Shown here one piece after another: positions 44,889 to 54,470 of a stretch of DNA of 64,000 bases. Position numbers and translations under genes: made by a program. The notes under the pieces are model-generated. The model had not been told where the DNA came from. It saw nothing but the letters and a program-made list of their open reading frames with translations, and ran no database searches. The stretch lies in NCBI GenBank assembly GCA_021162935.1, contig JAGGXR010000030.1, forward strand, positions 28,369-92,368, read 5' to 3'. This DNA comes from Deltaproteobacteria bacterium (GTDB taxonomy: Bacteria; Myxococcota_A; Polyangia; HGW-17; SLPX01). How positions within the stretch are numbered: the first letter of the stretch is position 1; the number at the start of each line of letters is the position of its first letter.

Positions 44889-46819
44889 GTCCTGGACCGA
44901 AATGGTTGCGCCCCGTTCGACCGCAACAAAATCATCAAAATCGACCGGGCCGCCGGTGTCATTCCTGGAATGCGTGAGGCCTGCCCCAAAGTTCTTGGGC
45001 GTCGTTCAGACAGCTTCTGTCGAAGCTCACTGCTCAAGCCCGCAACGGCATGGTAGTCGAAATCCAAAGGAATTTCCAGTGCATCGTATCGGCGCAGCCT
45101 AGCAGCGTTTCCCACCTGCCGATCCAGGTATCCCTGGTATTTAACCGCCGTCTCGACCCGTCGCATCAGGTCCGGCTCGAAGGCTTCGTCGGCCCAACCC
45201 ATGGCCGCCAGATCCTCGTAGCTCAATTCTGGACGCCGCAACAATTCGATGAGCCGCATGGGTTTCTTGAGCAGCGGGCTGTCCGCCGCGGCAAGCTTGT
45301 CGTCCGATTGACGCCCAGGTCGAATCTGGACGGACCGCAGACGCTCCAACTCGACCTGCACCCGTTCCGTTCGGTCTCGACTCAATCGATAGGGGCCGTC
45401 GCCGAGTAGGCCCAAGTCGCGTGCGATCCCGGCAAGCCGCTCATCCGCGTTGTCTTCACGCAGCAGAAGACGAAATTCGGACCGAGACGTGAAGAGTCGG
45501 TAGGGTTCATCCACGCCTTTGGTCACCAGGTCGTCGACGAGCACGCCCAGGTATGCCTGATCCCGCCCGAGCACGAAGGGCACTCTGTGTTGAACTCGAA
45601 GGGCGGCGTTCGTGCCGGCCGCCAATCCAAGAGCTGCAGCCTCCTCATAGCCCGATGTGCCGATAATCTGACCCGCAAGAAACAGACCGGCGACACCACG
45701 AACCTCCAGGGTGGGATCGAGATGGGTGGGAGAGACGAAGTCATACTCAACCGCATAGCCGGGCCGAGCAATGACCGCATGCTCCAGCCCTGGTATCGTC
45801 GTCAGCATCCTACGCTGCACGTCTTCGGGCAGACTCGTGGAGATGCCGTTCGGGTACACGAAGGGATCGTCGAGCCCTTCTGGCTCCACGAAAACTTGGT
45901 GGGTCTTGTGCTCGGGGAATTTGACCACCTTGTCCTCAATGGATGGGCAGTACCTCGGCCCCACCCCGTCGATCTTGCCCGTGTACAGCGGCGAACGATC
46001 CAAATTCCTCGTGATCACATCCAACGTGGGCAGGGTCGTCCGGGTCAGACTACAGGACACCTGAGGCAATTTCGGACGAGGGCCGTAGAAGCTCAACGTA
46101 GGAGGTGGCACGAGGCCTGGCTGTTCCGTCATGGCCTCGAAATCCACGGTCCTGCGAAGGAGCCTCGGAGGCGTCCCGGTCTTGAGTCGACCCAACTCCA
46201 AACCGAGACGGGCCAAACTGCCACTCAATCCATCGGCCGTGGGCTCGTCGATGCGACCGCCCCGAAAATGCCGGAGTCCCACGTGGAGAAGTCCTTTCAA
46301 AAAAGTCCCTGCGGTCACCACCACGGTCCTGCCCTGATAGCGACGCCCCTCAGCGTCACGAACGCCCGCCACATGCCGGCTGCTCCGGTCGAACCCCTTG
46401 GGGCCTTGGACAGGACTGGTCTCGGTCCCGATATCCACCACCTCCGCCTCCACGATCACCACACCAGCCTCGTCGAGCGCCCGCTGGATCGCACGACGGT
46501 ACGTCGGCGGATCCTGCTGCACACGGGTGGCGCGCACTGCCGGCCCCCTGCGTTGATTCAAAATGCGATACTGGATGCCGGCTTCGTCGGCCGCCAGAGC
46601 CATCTGCCCGCCGAGGGCGTCGATTTCCCGAACGAGATGACTCTTGGCCAACCCACCAACGGCGGGATTGCAGGGCATGGTGGCAATAGAGCGACGCCGC
46701 AACGTCACGAGCAACGCCGTACAGCCCAACCGGCGCGCTGCCAGAGCCGCCTCGTAGCCTGCATGGCCCCCGCCCACGATGATCACGTCCCAGATTTCTG
46801 GATTCGTCACATACTTCAT
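44885..46819 (-). CDS. mnmG: tRNA uridine 5-carboxymethylaminomethyl modification enzyme
   Basis: MnmG, with MnmE, modifies U34 of several tRNAs using FAD. The 644-residue product has the FAD fold [65 protein letters not shown] and [16 protein letters not shown], all conserved. Family length is normal. It follows the lipoprotein gene by 9 bases and is followed by the FadL gene with overlap. No mnmE is in the window. Confidence 0.96.
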   Translation of the reverse strand: MKYVTNPEIWDVIIVGGGHAGYEAALAARRLGCTALLVTLRRRSIATMPCNPAVGGLAKSHLVREIDALGGQMALAADEAGIQYRILNQRRGPAVRATRVQQDPPTYRRAIQRALDEAGVVIVEAEVVDIGTETSPVQGPKGFDRSSRHVAGVRDAEGRRYQGRTVVVTAGTFLKGLLHVGLRHFRGGRIDEPTADGLSGSLARLGLELGRLKTGTPPRLLRRTVDFEAMTEQPGLVPPPTLSFYGPRPKLPQVSCSLTRTTLPTLDVITRNLDRSPLYTGKIDGVGPRYCPSIEDKVVKFPEHKTHQVFVEPEGLDDPFVYPNGISTSLPEDVQRRMLTTIPGLEHAVIARPGYAVEYDFVSPTHLDPTLEVRGVAGLFLAGQIIGTSGYEEAAALGLAAGTNAALRVQHRVPFVLGRDQAYLGVLVDDLVTKGVDEPYRLFTSRSEFRLLLREDNADERLAGIARDLGLLGDGPYRLSRDRTERVQVELERLRSVQIRPGRQSDDKLAAADSPLLKKPMRLIELLRRPELSYEDLAAMGWADEAFEPDLMRRVETAVKYQGYLDRQVGNAARLRRYDALEIPLDFDYHAVAGLSSELRQKLSERRPRTLGQASRIPGMTPAARSILMILLRSNGAQPFRSRT

Positions 46820-46828
46820 GATTCCAAA

Positions 46829-47719
46829 CTATCGATTCCGGACCGCCCGCGCCGACAACAGCTTCAGAGCCCTGCGAACATCCACCTCTTCGTCGGATCG
46901 CCCCGATCGCCCAGTCCCTGACGATGCACCTGCAGCACGACGATCCACTTCGATACCCGACACATACCGTTCGATGACAGCAACAGCCTGCTTCACCGCC
47001 GAATCGAACTTCCGACAGGCCTTGGCCGAATGGCCACAGCGTATGCCGCGCAACGTCTTCAGCAATGGGCGACTCATCGCCGCGAACCGTAGGGCCGCCA
47101 CCTTGGACATCAGGCCCCGTTGCGGCCCAAATCGCTCGTAGGCACGAAGCAGGTTCAGGATCCGGTCAGCCAACCGACCCGCCTCGTGTCGTGCCGTCTG
47201 GACGTCCAGGGGCACTGTTGACCTCGCTGGTGGTGGCATCAACGGAAGCAACCCGATGCGAGCGACGTTGTTCGCCGTGACCACATCGTTGAACCGTCGG
47301 GCCAGCAGGGCCAACTGATCCGGATCGATCCGCTTTCCCTGGTGGATCTTCAGCAGGTCCACGAAGGCGGCCACCCGTTCCAGGTAGTCCCACCAAGACG
47401 CATTGGGACCATGTCGGGCCATGCGGAGAACCTGTAACTCCATCTCATCCAGTCCCGCGAAGGAAACCGCATGATCCCGACCCGCTTCCCGGTCCGCGGC
47501 CTCGATGGCCCGACGCAGCAATGCGTTGAGCAAATCCGCCTGGGCCACGTACGATGGTTTCGCCAATCGAGTCGGATGCTGGACCCGAGCATCGACCGGG
47601 ATCGATCTCAATCGCTGCGGATGTTCGCGTCCAGGACGCTCCCGACGACAGGAAGCGACTCCGAAGACCAGAAGGACCATGACAGACATGGATGTGGCAC
47701 TGCGCAACATGGGCGTCAT
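46829..47719 (-). CDS. Predicted lipoprotein of unknown function
   Basis: The 296-residue product has a hydrophobic segment ending in the lipobox GVASC, then RRERPGREHP. The remainder is predicted helical with many charged residues (RLADRILNLLRAYERFG, AVKQAVAVIERYVSG). No family recognised. The ATG at 47719 was chosen; a GTG at 47737 and an ATG at 47710 are possible. It lies upstream of mnmG by 9 bases, in the same probable transcript, and just after the terminator-like hairpin. Confidence 0.6.
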   Translation of the reverse strand: MTPMLRSATSMSVMVLLVFGVASCRRERPGREHPQRLRSIPVDARVQHPTRLAKPSYVAQADLLNALLRRAIEAADREAGRDHAVSFAGLDEMELQVLRMARHGPNASWWDYLERVAAFVDLLKIHQGKRIDPDQLALLARRFNDVVTANNVARIGLLPLMPPPARSTVPLDVQTARHEAGRLADRILNLLRAYERFGPQRGLMSKVAALRFAAMSRPLLKTLRGIRCGHSAKACRKFDSAVKQAVAVIERYVSGIEVDRRAAGASSGTGRSGRSDEEVDVRRALKLLSARAVRNR

Positions 47720-47761
47720 GATACCAACCAACGCCACGAAGGAAAGGGAATCCGACTTGGT

Positions 47762-47795
47762 GAAAAAGAATGAGCGGCTCGATCGAGCCGCTCAT
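47762..47795 (-). terminator. Rho-independent terminator of the Cys-rich lipoprotein gene
   Basis: On the minus strand a perfect 26-base palindrome (47770-47795; arms ATGAGCGGCTCGA and its complement) is followed by TTCTTTTTC. The hairpin is GC-rich and the run of T fits transcription end. It lies 30 bases beyond the stop of the gene ending at 47825. Confidence 0.8.
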
Positions 47796-47824
47796 GCAGG
47801 TCTGTCTATAGAGAGGAGGAGTTG

Positions 47825-49156
47825 CTATGGAGTCACGCACTGGGCGTCGCGGCAGACCTCACCACTGTTGCAATCGCCTTCAGAGGCACACTCGGGCTGC
47901 ACGTCGTAGCAGTAGCCTCGCCAACAGACCGGCATCCCACAGGACACGCAGTCCGGGTCGCTGACGGTACAGGACTTGCGGCAGACACCTTCGACGCATT
48001 GGTCTCCGCCCGTGCAGTCCGTGTTCAGCGTGCATTCGGGCGCCAGGGTCGTGTCGGGAACACAGACCCCATTGAGACACTGGTCCTGGGCATCAGCACA
48101 GTCACTCTTCTGGGTGCAACCGGCTTCGTGACAAACCGTGTCCATGCACACCTGTCCCGCCTGGCAGTCCGAATTGAAGTGGCAGGGGTCGGTCGTGTTC
48201 GGTTCATCCCAGCAGAAGTTCCCGTCACAGGCCTGGCCCGTTCCGCACTGGTCGACGGTCGTGCAGGGTGCATGACAGGATCCGTTCACGCAGATGCCCT
48301 GCCCGCCGAAGCATTGCTCGTCAAACTGGCAGGAACCGGTAGAATCGGACCAATCGGTGCAGAACCCGTCGATGCAGGCCTGACCAGCACCGCAGTCCGA
48401 TGTGCTCTGACAGGCCGTGCCGGGCGAAGGAACACAGGTGCCACGGTCATCACAGAAACCCAGACCAGGCATGGTGCAATCCGCGTGGGTCGTGCAGGTC
48501 GTCGAGGCCTGACAGGTGTTGTCCTGACCGCAGAAGGACCCGGCGTCACAATCCGAATTGGACGAACAGATCTTGTCGGCCTCGGCCACGCAGGTGCCTC
48601 GATCGTCGCAAATCGGGAAGTTGGAATCCGTGCAGTCGTCGTTCGTCAAGCAGGTGTGACCAGGGACGCAGGTGCCACGATCATCGCACAGATACCCAGG
48701 AGTACAGTCTTCGTTCGTCGAGCAGGCATTGCTCGTCTGACACCGACCACTGTCCGTGTCGCAGTACTGACCGGTCGCACAGTCACCGTTCGTCTCACAA
48801 TCGGTTTCGGTCCCGTTCGGCGTGCAGATGCCTCCTTGCGCCTGGGAGCAGTGCCAGTTTAAAGGACAGTCATCATTGGTGAAACAAGATTCACCGCCGT
48901 AACAAAGATTGCCCGCATCATGGTTGCAATAGGAATACTCGGGGCACTCGGAATCAGCCTGACAATCCAGGTAGACGTCCTCACAATACCCGTCGCCAAC
49001 ATCCTGTTCCTGCGTACAGGGCTGCCCCGTCTGACACCAGACCAAGCCACTGCAGTTGGAATTCCCGCCTCCATCGTCACCATCACAATAAAGCCAACAG
49101 CCACTGAGCGATGCAGCCGCTGCTGCTGCCACGACCAATCCGGTAAGCGATTTCAT
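47825..49156 (-). CDS. Cys-rich repeat lipoprotein
   Basis: The 443-residue product has a lipoprotein signal with lipobox LSGC (Cys20). It is almost wholly built of short disulfide-type modules of about 20-30 residues, each with a pattern like C..NxDCxxGxxCxxxGxC, for example TNEDCTPGYLCDDRGTC, TTHADCTMPGLGFCDDRG and NSDCQAGQVCMDTVC. Such proteins are exposed and likely bind or structure the surface; no enzyme motif is seen. AGGAGG lies eight bases before the ATG. The gene is alone, with a strong terminator downstream. Confidence 0.82.
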   Translation of the reverse strand: MKSLTGLVVAAAAAASLSGCWLYCDGDDGGGNSNCSGLVWCQTGQPCTQEQDVGDGYCEDVYLDCQADSECPEYSYCNHDAGNLCYGGESCFTNDDCPLNWHCSQAQGGICTPNGTETDCETNGDCATGQYCDTDSGRCQTSNACSTNEDCTPGYLCDDRGTCVPGHTCLTNDDCTDSNFPICDDRGTCVAEADKICSSNSDCDAGSFCGQDNTCQASTTCTTHADCTMPGLGFCDDRGTCVPSPGTACQSTSDCGAGQACIDGFCTDWSDSTGSCQFDEQCFGGQGICVNGSCHAPCTTVDQCGTGQACDGNFCWDEPNTTDPCHFNSDCQAGQVCMDTVCHEAGCTQKSDCADAQDQCLNGVCVPDTTLAPECTLNTDCTGGDQCVEGVCRKSCTVSDPDCVSCGMPVCWRGYCYDVQPECASEGDCNSGEVCRDAQCVTP

Positions 49157-49695
49157 CGTCCGACCTCCTCGTCTTTGGAACCAATGTCCGGTTCGACGCT
49201 TCTATTAAGTTTTGCGCATTCGACATTCGGTGTCAATGCAATGACCGTACCACAACACCACCAACCCCGAATCCAACGCACTCTCGACCACGAAACGGCT
49301 CCATCGGCCCACCCTGCCCCGGCCTACCGAGCCGTCACACCCAGGCGTCTCCCCTGACTCGTCAAGGGATGTTTACGTTCCATCTCGCCAACTGTGAACC
49401 ATTGGTCACGATCCCACGCAGGGATCGCCCCAGATCCCTCCCCCCAGCCGAACCAGGATCCCTTCCACCTTCCAGACACAGGATCCAGACCTATCGACCA
49501 CGTAGCCTTCTATCTCCGACTCCCATCGTCTCGCGATGGCAGCAGGGCACAACGCACTGGTATCGCCAAGCGATGCACGTTGAGACAGCCGGGTCGATCC
49601 ACCTTCGCCGAGACGACAAAGGGTCCGCATGTTGGGATGTAAAAACGGAAAGAGCGCCTATGAGCGTATCGTCACGAACCCGTTGGCCAGGGACG
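49157..49695. other. Intergenic region, no gene recognised
   Basis: About 540 bases between two lipoprotein genes on the minus strand. A perfect TTGACA (minus, 49231-49236) with a weak AAAACT 17 bases on (49208-49213) may be the promoter of the Cys-rich lipoprotein. Open frames here match nothing known. The part next to 49696 should hold the terminator of the other gene, but no clear hairpin plus T-run was seen. Confidence 0.45.
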
Positions 49696-50517
49696 TCACG
49701 TCCCCTGCTCCATGCAGATCCCATAGGTTTGCGATCCAACGGACACGCAGGTCTGGCTCGCCGAGCATCTCTGGCCACTGCCAAGCAGGCAGACGACACG
49801 ACAGGCCTGACTCCCCTCCTGGCCGAAACAACTCAGGCCAACGCCGCAATCGAGCACCGTGGCGCAGGACGCCCCCTCGGCACCGCTGCCCGACGAAACG
49901 CACATGGTGACGTCGGGAACCTTGGGCGACCAGATGCAGGCCGTCCCAACCTTGCACATATCGGTTGGATGGGTGGGATCACAATCATCGGATGGGATAC
50001 ACAGGTAGATGTCCTGGCCTCCCGATCCGCTCAGCCGGACCTGACCGGCACAAATTCCGTCACCACAATTGGAAAAGAAGCCCCGACAGTATTCGAGGCA
50101 AAGGGCCTGGCTCCTGCCAAGGGGAGCGGCACAGACCGAAGAGACGCTGCAGGCGTCCGGCCCAGTAGGCAGAGTGACCTCACAGGTGCCGTGGACCGCA
50201 ACGGTCCCGTCCGTGATGCAGCCCACCTTTGCCGTGCCATCGCCCAGATTTCCACTGATCACGGTGCACTTGGCGCCTGGCCCACAGGCCTGCTGCGCGA
50301 CCAGATCCGTCGCGTCGCACGAGTCACCATGAGGACTCCACACATCGGGAAGCAGCCGGGCGTCACGACCGACAAATGCGTCACGACCAGGAAGGCCCCC
50401 ATCTCCCGTCGAACCAGGCTGCGCGGTTCCACTGCAGGCCACGAGCGGTGCGGCTACAACCAGCAGCCATGTAAACGACAGGCGAATACCCAGGCGCCTT
50501 GCGCACCTCGTTTTCAT
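49696..50517 (-). CDS. Small Cys-rich lipoprotein coupled to thiC
   Basis: The 273-residue product has a basic start, a hydrophobic segment ending in the lipobox LVAC, then a Gly/Asp linker and about 20 Cys residues in loose modules (CGPGAKCTVISGN, CLEYCRGFFSNCGDGIC, CATVLDCGVGLSC). No known enzyme motif. The ATG at 50517 overlaps the thiC stop (ATGA). This placement with a thiamine gene has no evident meaning. Confidence 0.72.
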   Translation of the reverse strand: MKTRCARRLGIRLSFTWLLVVAAPLVACSGTAQPGSTGDGGLPGRDAFVGRDARLLPDVWSPHGDSCDATDLVAQQACGPGAKCTVISGNLGDGTAKVGCITDGTVAVHGTCEVTLPTGPDACSVSSVCAAPLGRSQALCLEYCRGFFSNCGDGICAGQVRLSGSGGQDIYLCIPSDDCDPTHPTDMCKVGTACIWSPKVPDVTMCVSSGSGAEGASCATVLDCGVGLSCFGQEGSQACRVVCLLGSGQRCSASQTCVSVGSQTYGICMEQGT

Positions 50518-51791
50518 AACATGTGTTCCGTTCGTTCTCGATCCCGCTTGACCGCGCACAGCGCCCCACACATGGAGCAGACGTCCTGACCGGCCGCCTC
50601 GGAGCCTTCTTTCATTTCCTTCGCCTTCCATGGGTCCATGGCGAGCTTGTACATGGTGTCCCAGTCCAGGCTCCGTCGTGCCCGACTCATGTCGTTGTCC
50701 CACTGACGAGCGCCCTTGACCCCCTTGACCATGTCGCCCACGTGAGCGGCAATCCGGGCGGCCACCACACCATCGATCACATCCTGGGCGGTCGGCAGCC
50801 TGAGGTGCTCGGCAGGCGTCACGTAGCACAGAAAGTCCGCTCCGGCCCCGGCTGCGATGGCGCCGCCGATCGCCGCGGTGATGTGATCGTAGCCAGGCGC
50901 CACGTCCGTGCAGAGTGGGCCCAACACGTAAAGAGGCGCACCGCCACAGAGGCGCTTTTCAAGGATCACATTCGTCTCGACCTGGTCCATAGGAACGTGG
51001 CCGGGCCCTTCGATCATGACCTGGCAGCCCAACTCCCTTCCCCGATGCGCCAATTCTCCCAGCACCGCCAACTCGCTGAGTTGGCCCCTGTCCGTGGCGT
51101 CCGCCGTGGCTCCGGGCCGCAACCCATCTCCGAGCGACAGGGTCACGTCGTGTTCGGCGCAAATTGCGCAGAGATCGTCGAACCTCTCGTAGAGCGGATT
51201 TTCCCTACCCGTACGCTGAATGTAGTCCGCAATGAGGGATCCGCCTCGGCTGACGATGCCTTCCAAGCGACCCGAAGCATCCACATCCGCCAGCGTCCGC
51301 TTCGTGACACCGCAATGGACCGTCATGAAGTCGACCCCCTGGCGTGCCTGCTTCTCGATGCAGGCAAACAGTTCGTCTCCGGAGACCACGTCGTTGGTCC
51401 CGAGCTGCGCAGCCACCTCATAGATCGGCACGGTCCCCAGCATGAGAGAGGACCGCTCCATAAGCCTGAGGCGAATCGCGTCCAGATCCGTCCCCGTGGA
51501 CAGATCCATCACGGCATGGGCTCCGTAACGGACCGACAATTCGAGTTTCTCCAATTCTTCGGCCGTGGACTGGCGCAACCCGGATGCGCCAATATTGGCG
51601 TTGACCTTGGTCTTGAGGCCCTCACCAATGCCCACGGGATGGAAATTGCGGTGCACATTAAAAGGAATCACCACGGTGCCTCGCGCCACCGCATCTCGTA
51701 TCTGTTCCGTGGCGAGCCCCTCGTCGGCCGCCACGGCCTGCATCTGCTGCGTGATGATGCCATCTCTTGCCTGCTGCAACTGTGTCGCCAT
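50514..51791 (-). CDS. thiC: Phosphomethylpyrimidine synthase
   Basis: ThiC converts aminoimidazole ribotide to the pyrimidine part of thiamine by radical-SAM chemistry. The 425-residue product has VNANIGASGL, VHCGVT, LSLGDGLRPG, MIEGPGHVPMDQ, and at the C-terminus the cluster-binding CSMCGALC (CxxCxxxxC pattern). It is the short form without the N-terminal extension of E. coli ThiC. A GGGAGAA ribosome site precedes the ATG. No TPP riboswitch was recognised in the 226-base upstream gap, where one is common. Confidence 0.95.
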   Translation of the reverse strand: MATQLQQARDGIITQQMQAVAADEGLATEQIRDAVARGTVVIPFNVHRNFHPVGIGEGLKTKVNANIGASGLRQSTAEELEKLELSVRYGAHAVMDLSTGTDLDAIRLRLMERSSLMLGTVPIYEVAAQLGTNDVVSGDELFACIEKQARQGVDFMTVHCGVTKRTLADVDASGRLEGIVSRGGSLIADYIQRTGRENPLYERFDDLCAICAEHDVTLSLGDGLRPGATADATDRGQLSELAVLGELAHRGRELGCQVMIEGPGHVPMDQVETNVILEKRLCGGAPLYVLGPLCTDVAPGYDHITAAIGGAIAAGAGADFLCYVTPAEHLRLPTAQDVIDGVVAARIAAHVGDMVKGVKGARQWDNDMSRARRSLDWDTMYKLAMDPWKAKEMKEGSEAAGQDVCSMCGALCAVKRDRERTEHML

Positions 51792-52017
51792 GTTTTTCTC
51801 CCATTTTTAACTGATACTCGGGCAGGTGCCAAAAGCCTCCTGTGCTGCCCTCGAACCGACCATCTCGTTTGCCGCGCACGGGCCCTCGGGCACCGTAGCG
51901 ATCACCACTGAAACGTCGGCAAAAAAAGCCAGGCCCTTACGATCCTGACGCGCCATCGACCGAGGGCAGTGTAGTCTCCCGCTCGACCTCGTCAAGCATC
52001 CAGAAGGCCGGAACCCA

Positions 52018-53262
52018 TCACGGCGGATAGGTCACGTGCACGATGGGTTTGTCCGGCATGGTGGCCACCACGGCTCCGGCGGCCGCGGCCGCGGCCACGC
52101 TCGCTCCAATCGCCAACCAAAACCACCACTTCTTATAAAACGGCTTCTGCTTGATGCATTTCCCTGCGATGCAGGTGCCCCCTGGGCAATCCGAGTCCGC
52201 CAAGCAACCGGCTGCAAGGTTCTGCCCCAGGTCCATCACGGTGCCATGACGAAACAGCGCCGACGCGATGCGACCGAAGGCTGGCTGGCCGGGAACGGGA
52301 CTTGGTCGCCGCACGCGTTTCCGAAATCCGTGTCTTTGCAGATCGAGCCAACTGGCCTCAGCCTCGTCTACCGAGGCACGACACAGGATCACCTGCTTGG
52401 TTCGAAAACGCCGGGCCAACCGCTCAGTGACGGGACCAACCATCTTACGCTGACGCAACTCACGATCCACGGCCGGCAACCATGCCCGCACGTCGGCCTG
52501 GGCCGGGTCCATTCCCACGCGCACCTTCCAGGTCGTCCCGGCGGAGGTGAGGTCGACGAACTTGGCCAGCCTCCGATACCCGAGCCGGAAAAGAACCACG
52601 TAATGGCGACCTTGCGGCAGGCCTCTCAACGTATTCGGCGCAAGCCCGCGGTCACGACCATCCACGAAGAGGCGCATGGATGCGTTCGTTCGCACGAGGA
52701 GCATGCCGGTCGAAGCGTTCATCGCCCTCTTTGCGCGCTTGTACGCATTGATCGACTCGGCATCAAAATGTCGACTACTCGGAGAGCCACTTGGCGCATA
52801 GAACGCCGCCGTGCGAAAAGCAGCCGCGCTGGCCCGTGGATCCGCGTTCTTGAGCAAGGCCGCTCCCAAATAATAATGAGCCCGCACATATTTTTGAATG
52901 AGCAGATCAGCAGGGCCGTATTTGAGCATAAGCCGTTCGAGCCGAGCAATGGCAAGCCTGAGGGCCCGGATCGCCGTGCGATATTTTTCAGCCTTGAACC
53001 GAGTCACGGCGATATGCCCCAACCTTCGAAACTCAAGAAAATCCAAGCCCTGCTTCGAGACCTGCGACGCGGCCGGATTGACGGACACGAACCCGCGCTT
53101 CGTCAGGGTACCCGACAGAGCCGATGCCAATCGGCCACTCGCCTGCCAGTTCGCACCGGGAGCCACAGCCACCACCGTCACCCTGGGGTTCGGAGCCGCT
53201 CCAGCCAACTCAGACCAAGAAATGACCGCCGCAGCCGTCATCACGAACACGAGTTGCCTCAC
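52018..53262 (-). CDS. PEGA-domain protein with Cys module and C-terminal membrane segment
   Basis: The 414-residue product has a signal peptide (LVFVMTAAAVISWSELAGA), a helical region of about 150 residues with TPR-like spacing, a PEGA-like unit (MRLFVDGRDRGLAPNTLRG, LPQGRHYVVLF), a long basic region, a short Cys module (CLADSDCPGGTCIAGKC) and a C-terminal hydrophobic segment (WWFWLAIGASVAAAAAAGAV) before a short tail. The GTG at 53262 has GGAGG six bases upstream, better than earlier in-frame codons. The envelope location is clear; function is not known. Confidence 0.72.
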   Translation of the reverse strand: MRQLVFVMTAAAVISWSELAGAAPNPRVTVVAVAPGANWQASGRLASALSGTLTKRGFVSVNPAASQVSKQGLDFLEFRRLGHIAVTRFKAEKYRTAIRALRLAIARLERLMLKYGPADLLIQKYVRAHYYLGAALLKNADPRASAAAFRTAAFYAPSGSPSSRHFDAESINAYKRAKRAMNASTGMLLVRTNASMRLFVDGRDRGLAPNTLRGLPQGRHYVVLFRLGYRRLAKFVDLTSAGTTWKVRVGMDPAQADVRAWLPAVDRELRQRKMVGPVTERLARRFRTKQVILCRASVDEAEASWLDLQRHGFRKRVRRPSPVPGQPAFGRIASALFRHGTVMDLGQNLAAGCLADSDCPGGTCIAGKCIKQKPFYKKWWFWLAIGASVAAAAAAGAVVATMPDKPIVHVTYPP

Positions 53263-53385
53263 CTCGCCACCTCCTCGGCCCTCCATCTCGAAAGTCACTC
53301 AAGACGAAGGGAAGAAACATCACGACAGGAATCCTGTCCTCCATGGCCATCATCGCTCACGTTCATCGCTCCCCGGACGACCGCA

Positions 53386-54030
53386 TCAACTCCGCGACGG
53401 ACACAAATCCGCAAGGATACAATCATCGCACCGAGGTTTCCGGGCCTTGCAGATCCGGCGGCCATGCCACACGAGACGATGACTGAACACGATCCACTCC
53501 TGCCGGGGCAAAAGGTCCATCAGATCCGCCTCGATCTTGACGGGGTTTTGCTGCTCGGTGAGCCCCAGCCGACCGGAAACACGCCGAACATGCGTATCCA
53601 CGACCACGCCCACCGCCTTCCCGAAGGCACTGCCAAGCACCACGTTGGCCGTCTTTCGCGCCACCCCTGGAAGGCGAAGGAGTGCATCCATGGACTCCGG
53701 GACTCGGCCATCGAACGTTTCAACGAGCATCTTGGCCGTCCCTTTGAGGCTTTTCGCCTTGTTGCGATAGAAGCCCGTGGAACGGATGATCGTCTCGACC
53801 TCTTCGACGGGCATGGCGTGGAGCCGCACCGCGTCCGGAGCACGGTCGAACAGGACCTTGGTGACCTGGTTCACCCGCTCGTCCGTACATTGGGCCGACA
53901 AAATGGTCGCCACCAGAAGCTGATACGCATCCACGTGGTCGAGGGCTGTGGTCGCGTCCGGATACTCTTTGGCCAAGCGCTTCACGATGGCCGTGGCTCT
54001 TGTCCGTTTCGATTGCTTGCTGTGCGCCAC
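53386..54030 (-). CDS. nth: Endonuclease III
   Basis: Nth is a base-excision glycosylase/AP lyase for oxidised pyrimidines. The 214-residue product shows LVATILSAQCTDERVN, the helix-hairpin-helix LPGVARKTANVVLG with the catalytic Lys, VDTHVRRVSGRLGL with the catalytic Asp, and the iron-sulfur motif CKARKPRCDDCILADLC. The GTG at 54030 with GGAG six bases upstream gives the family length; an upstream GTG at 54090 adds unconserved residues. Confidence 0.95.
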   Translation of the reverse strand: MAHSKQSKRTRATAIVKRLAKEYPDATTALDHVDAYQLLVATILSAQCTDERVNQVTKVLFDRAPDAVRLHAMPVEEVETIIRSTGFYRNKAKSLKGTAKMLVETFDGRVPESMDALLRLPGVARKTANVVLGSAFGKAVGVVVDTHVRRVSGRLGLTEQQNPVKIEADLMDLLPRQEWIVFSHRLVWHGRRICKARKPRCDDCILADLCPSRS

Positions 54031-54470
54031 AGCCTGCTCCGTCCATCTCACTGCAGGGATCTCTCGACAGCGACAGGCGCTGACGGTCACTTCGTCTACA
54101 CATACCTCAATGGAGGAAAGAGGGCAAGCCGGTCCACTGACTCCAAAAACGACGTCGTCTCATGCGGCGGCCCCCATGGGACTTTACGATGGACCAGACA
54201 AGAAGACACCACAAAAACCTGTCTCCTGTCGAAACCCGAAAATCGAAGCCAATCGACAAAATAAAATAAAACCTAGCAGATCCACTAACTTGATGCATAA
54301 TATGTACGCATTGATTCAACATGGCATGTGCGTTTTCTGGTGAGGCCGCCACGAGGTCTCTTTGCACAGAATCTGGCAGCATGGGTGGCTGGAACCAAAA
54401 CAAAGCGTCTCAGCGGGCGCCGGACAAGAACCCCGCAACGAGCCGGGTTGGGAACGCAAGGAACGACATC
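54031..54470. other. Divergent intergenic region, AT-rich in part
   Basis: About 440 bases between nth (minus) and the hybrid kinase (plus). The stretch near 54255-54320 is AT-rich (AAATAAAATAAAA, then CATAATATG), probably containing the kinase promoter, but no clear -35/-10 pair was settled. No gene recognised. Confidence 0.45.

Noticed and set aside
47822..48862. Plus-strand frame of 346 codons, Val/Arg/Gly-rich
   Set aside because: Antisense image of the Cys-rich repeat lipoprotein; apparent repeats arise from the real gene.
51807..51956. Small minus-strand frame (about 49 codons) upstream of thiC
   Set aside because: No ribosome site and no recognised family; left as leader sequence. 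A leader peptide is possible but unsupported.
51792..52017. Searched for a TPP riboswitch upstream of thiC
   Set aside because: The CTGAGA and ACCTGAT-type core elements were not seen.
52036..54264. Plus-strand frame of 742 codons
   Set aside because: Runs antisense through both the PEGA protein and nth, two well-supported genes.
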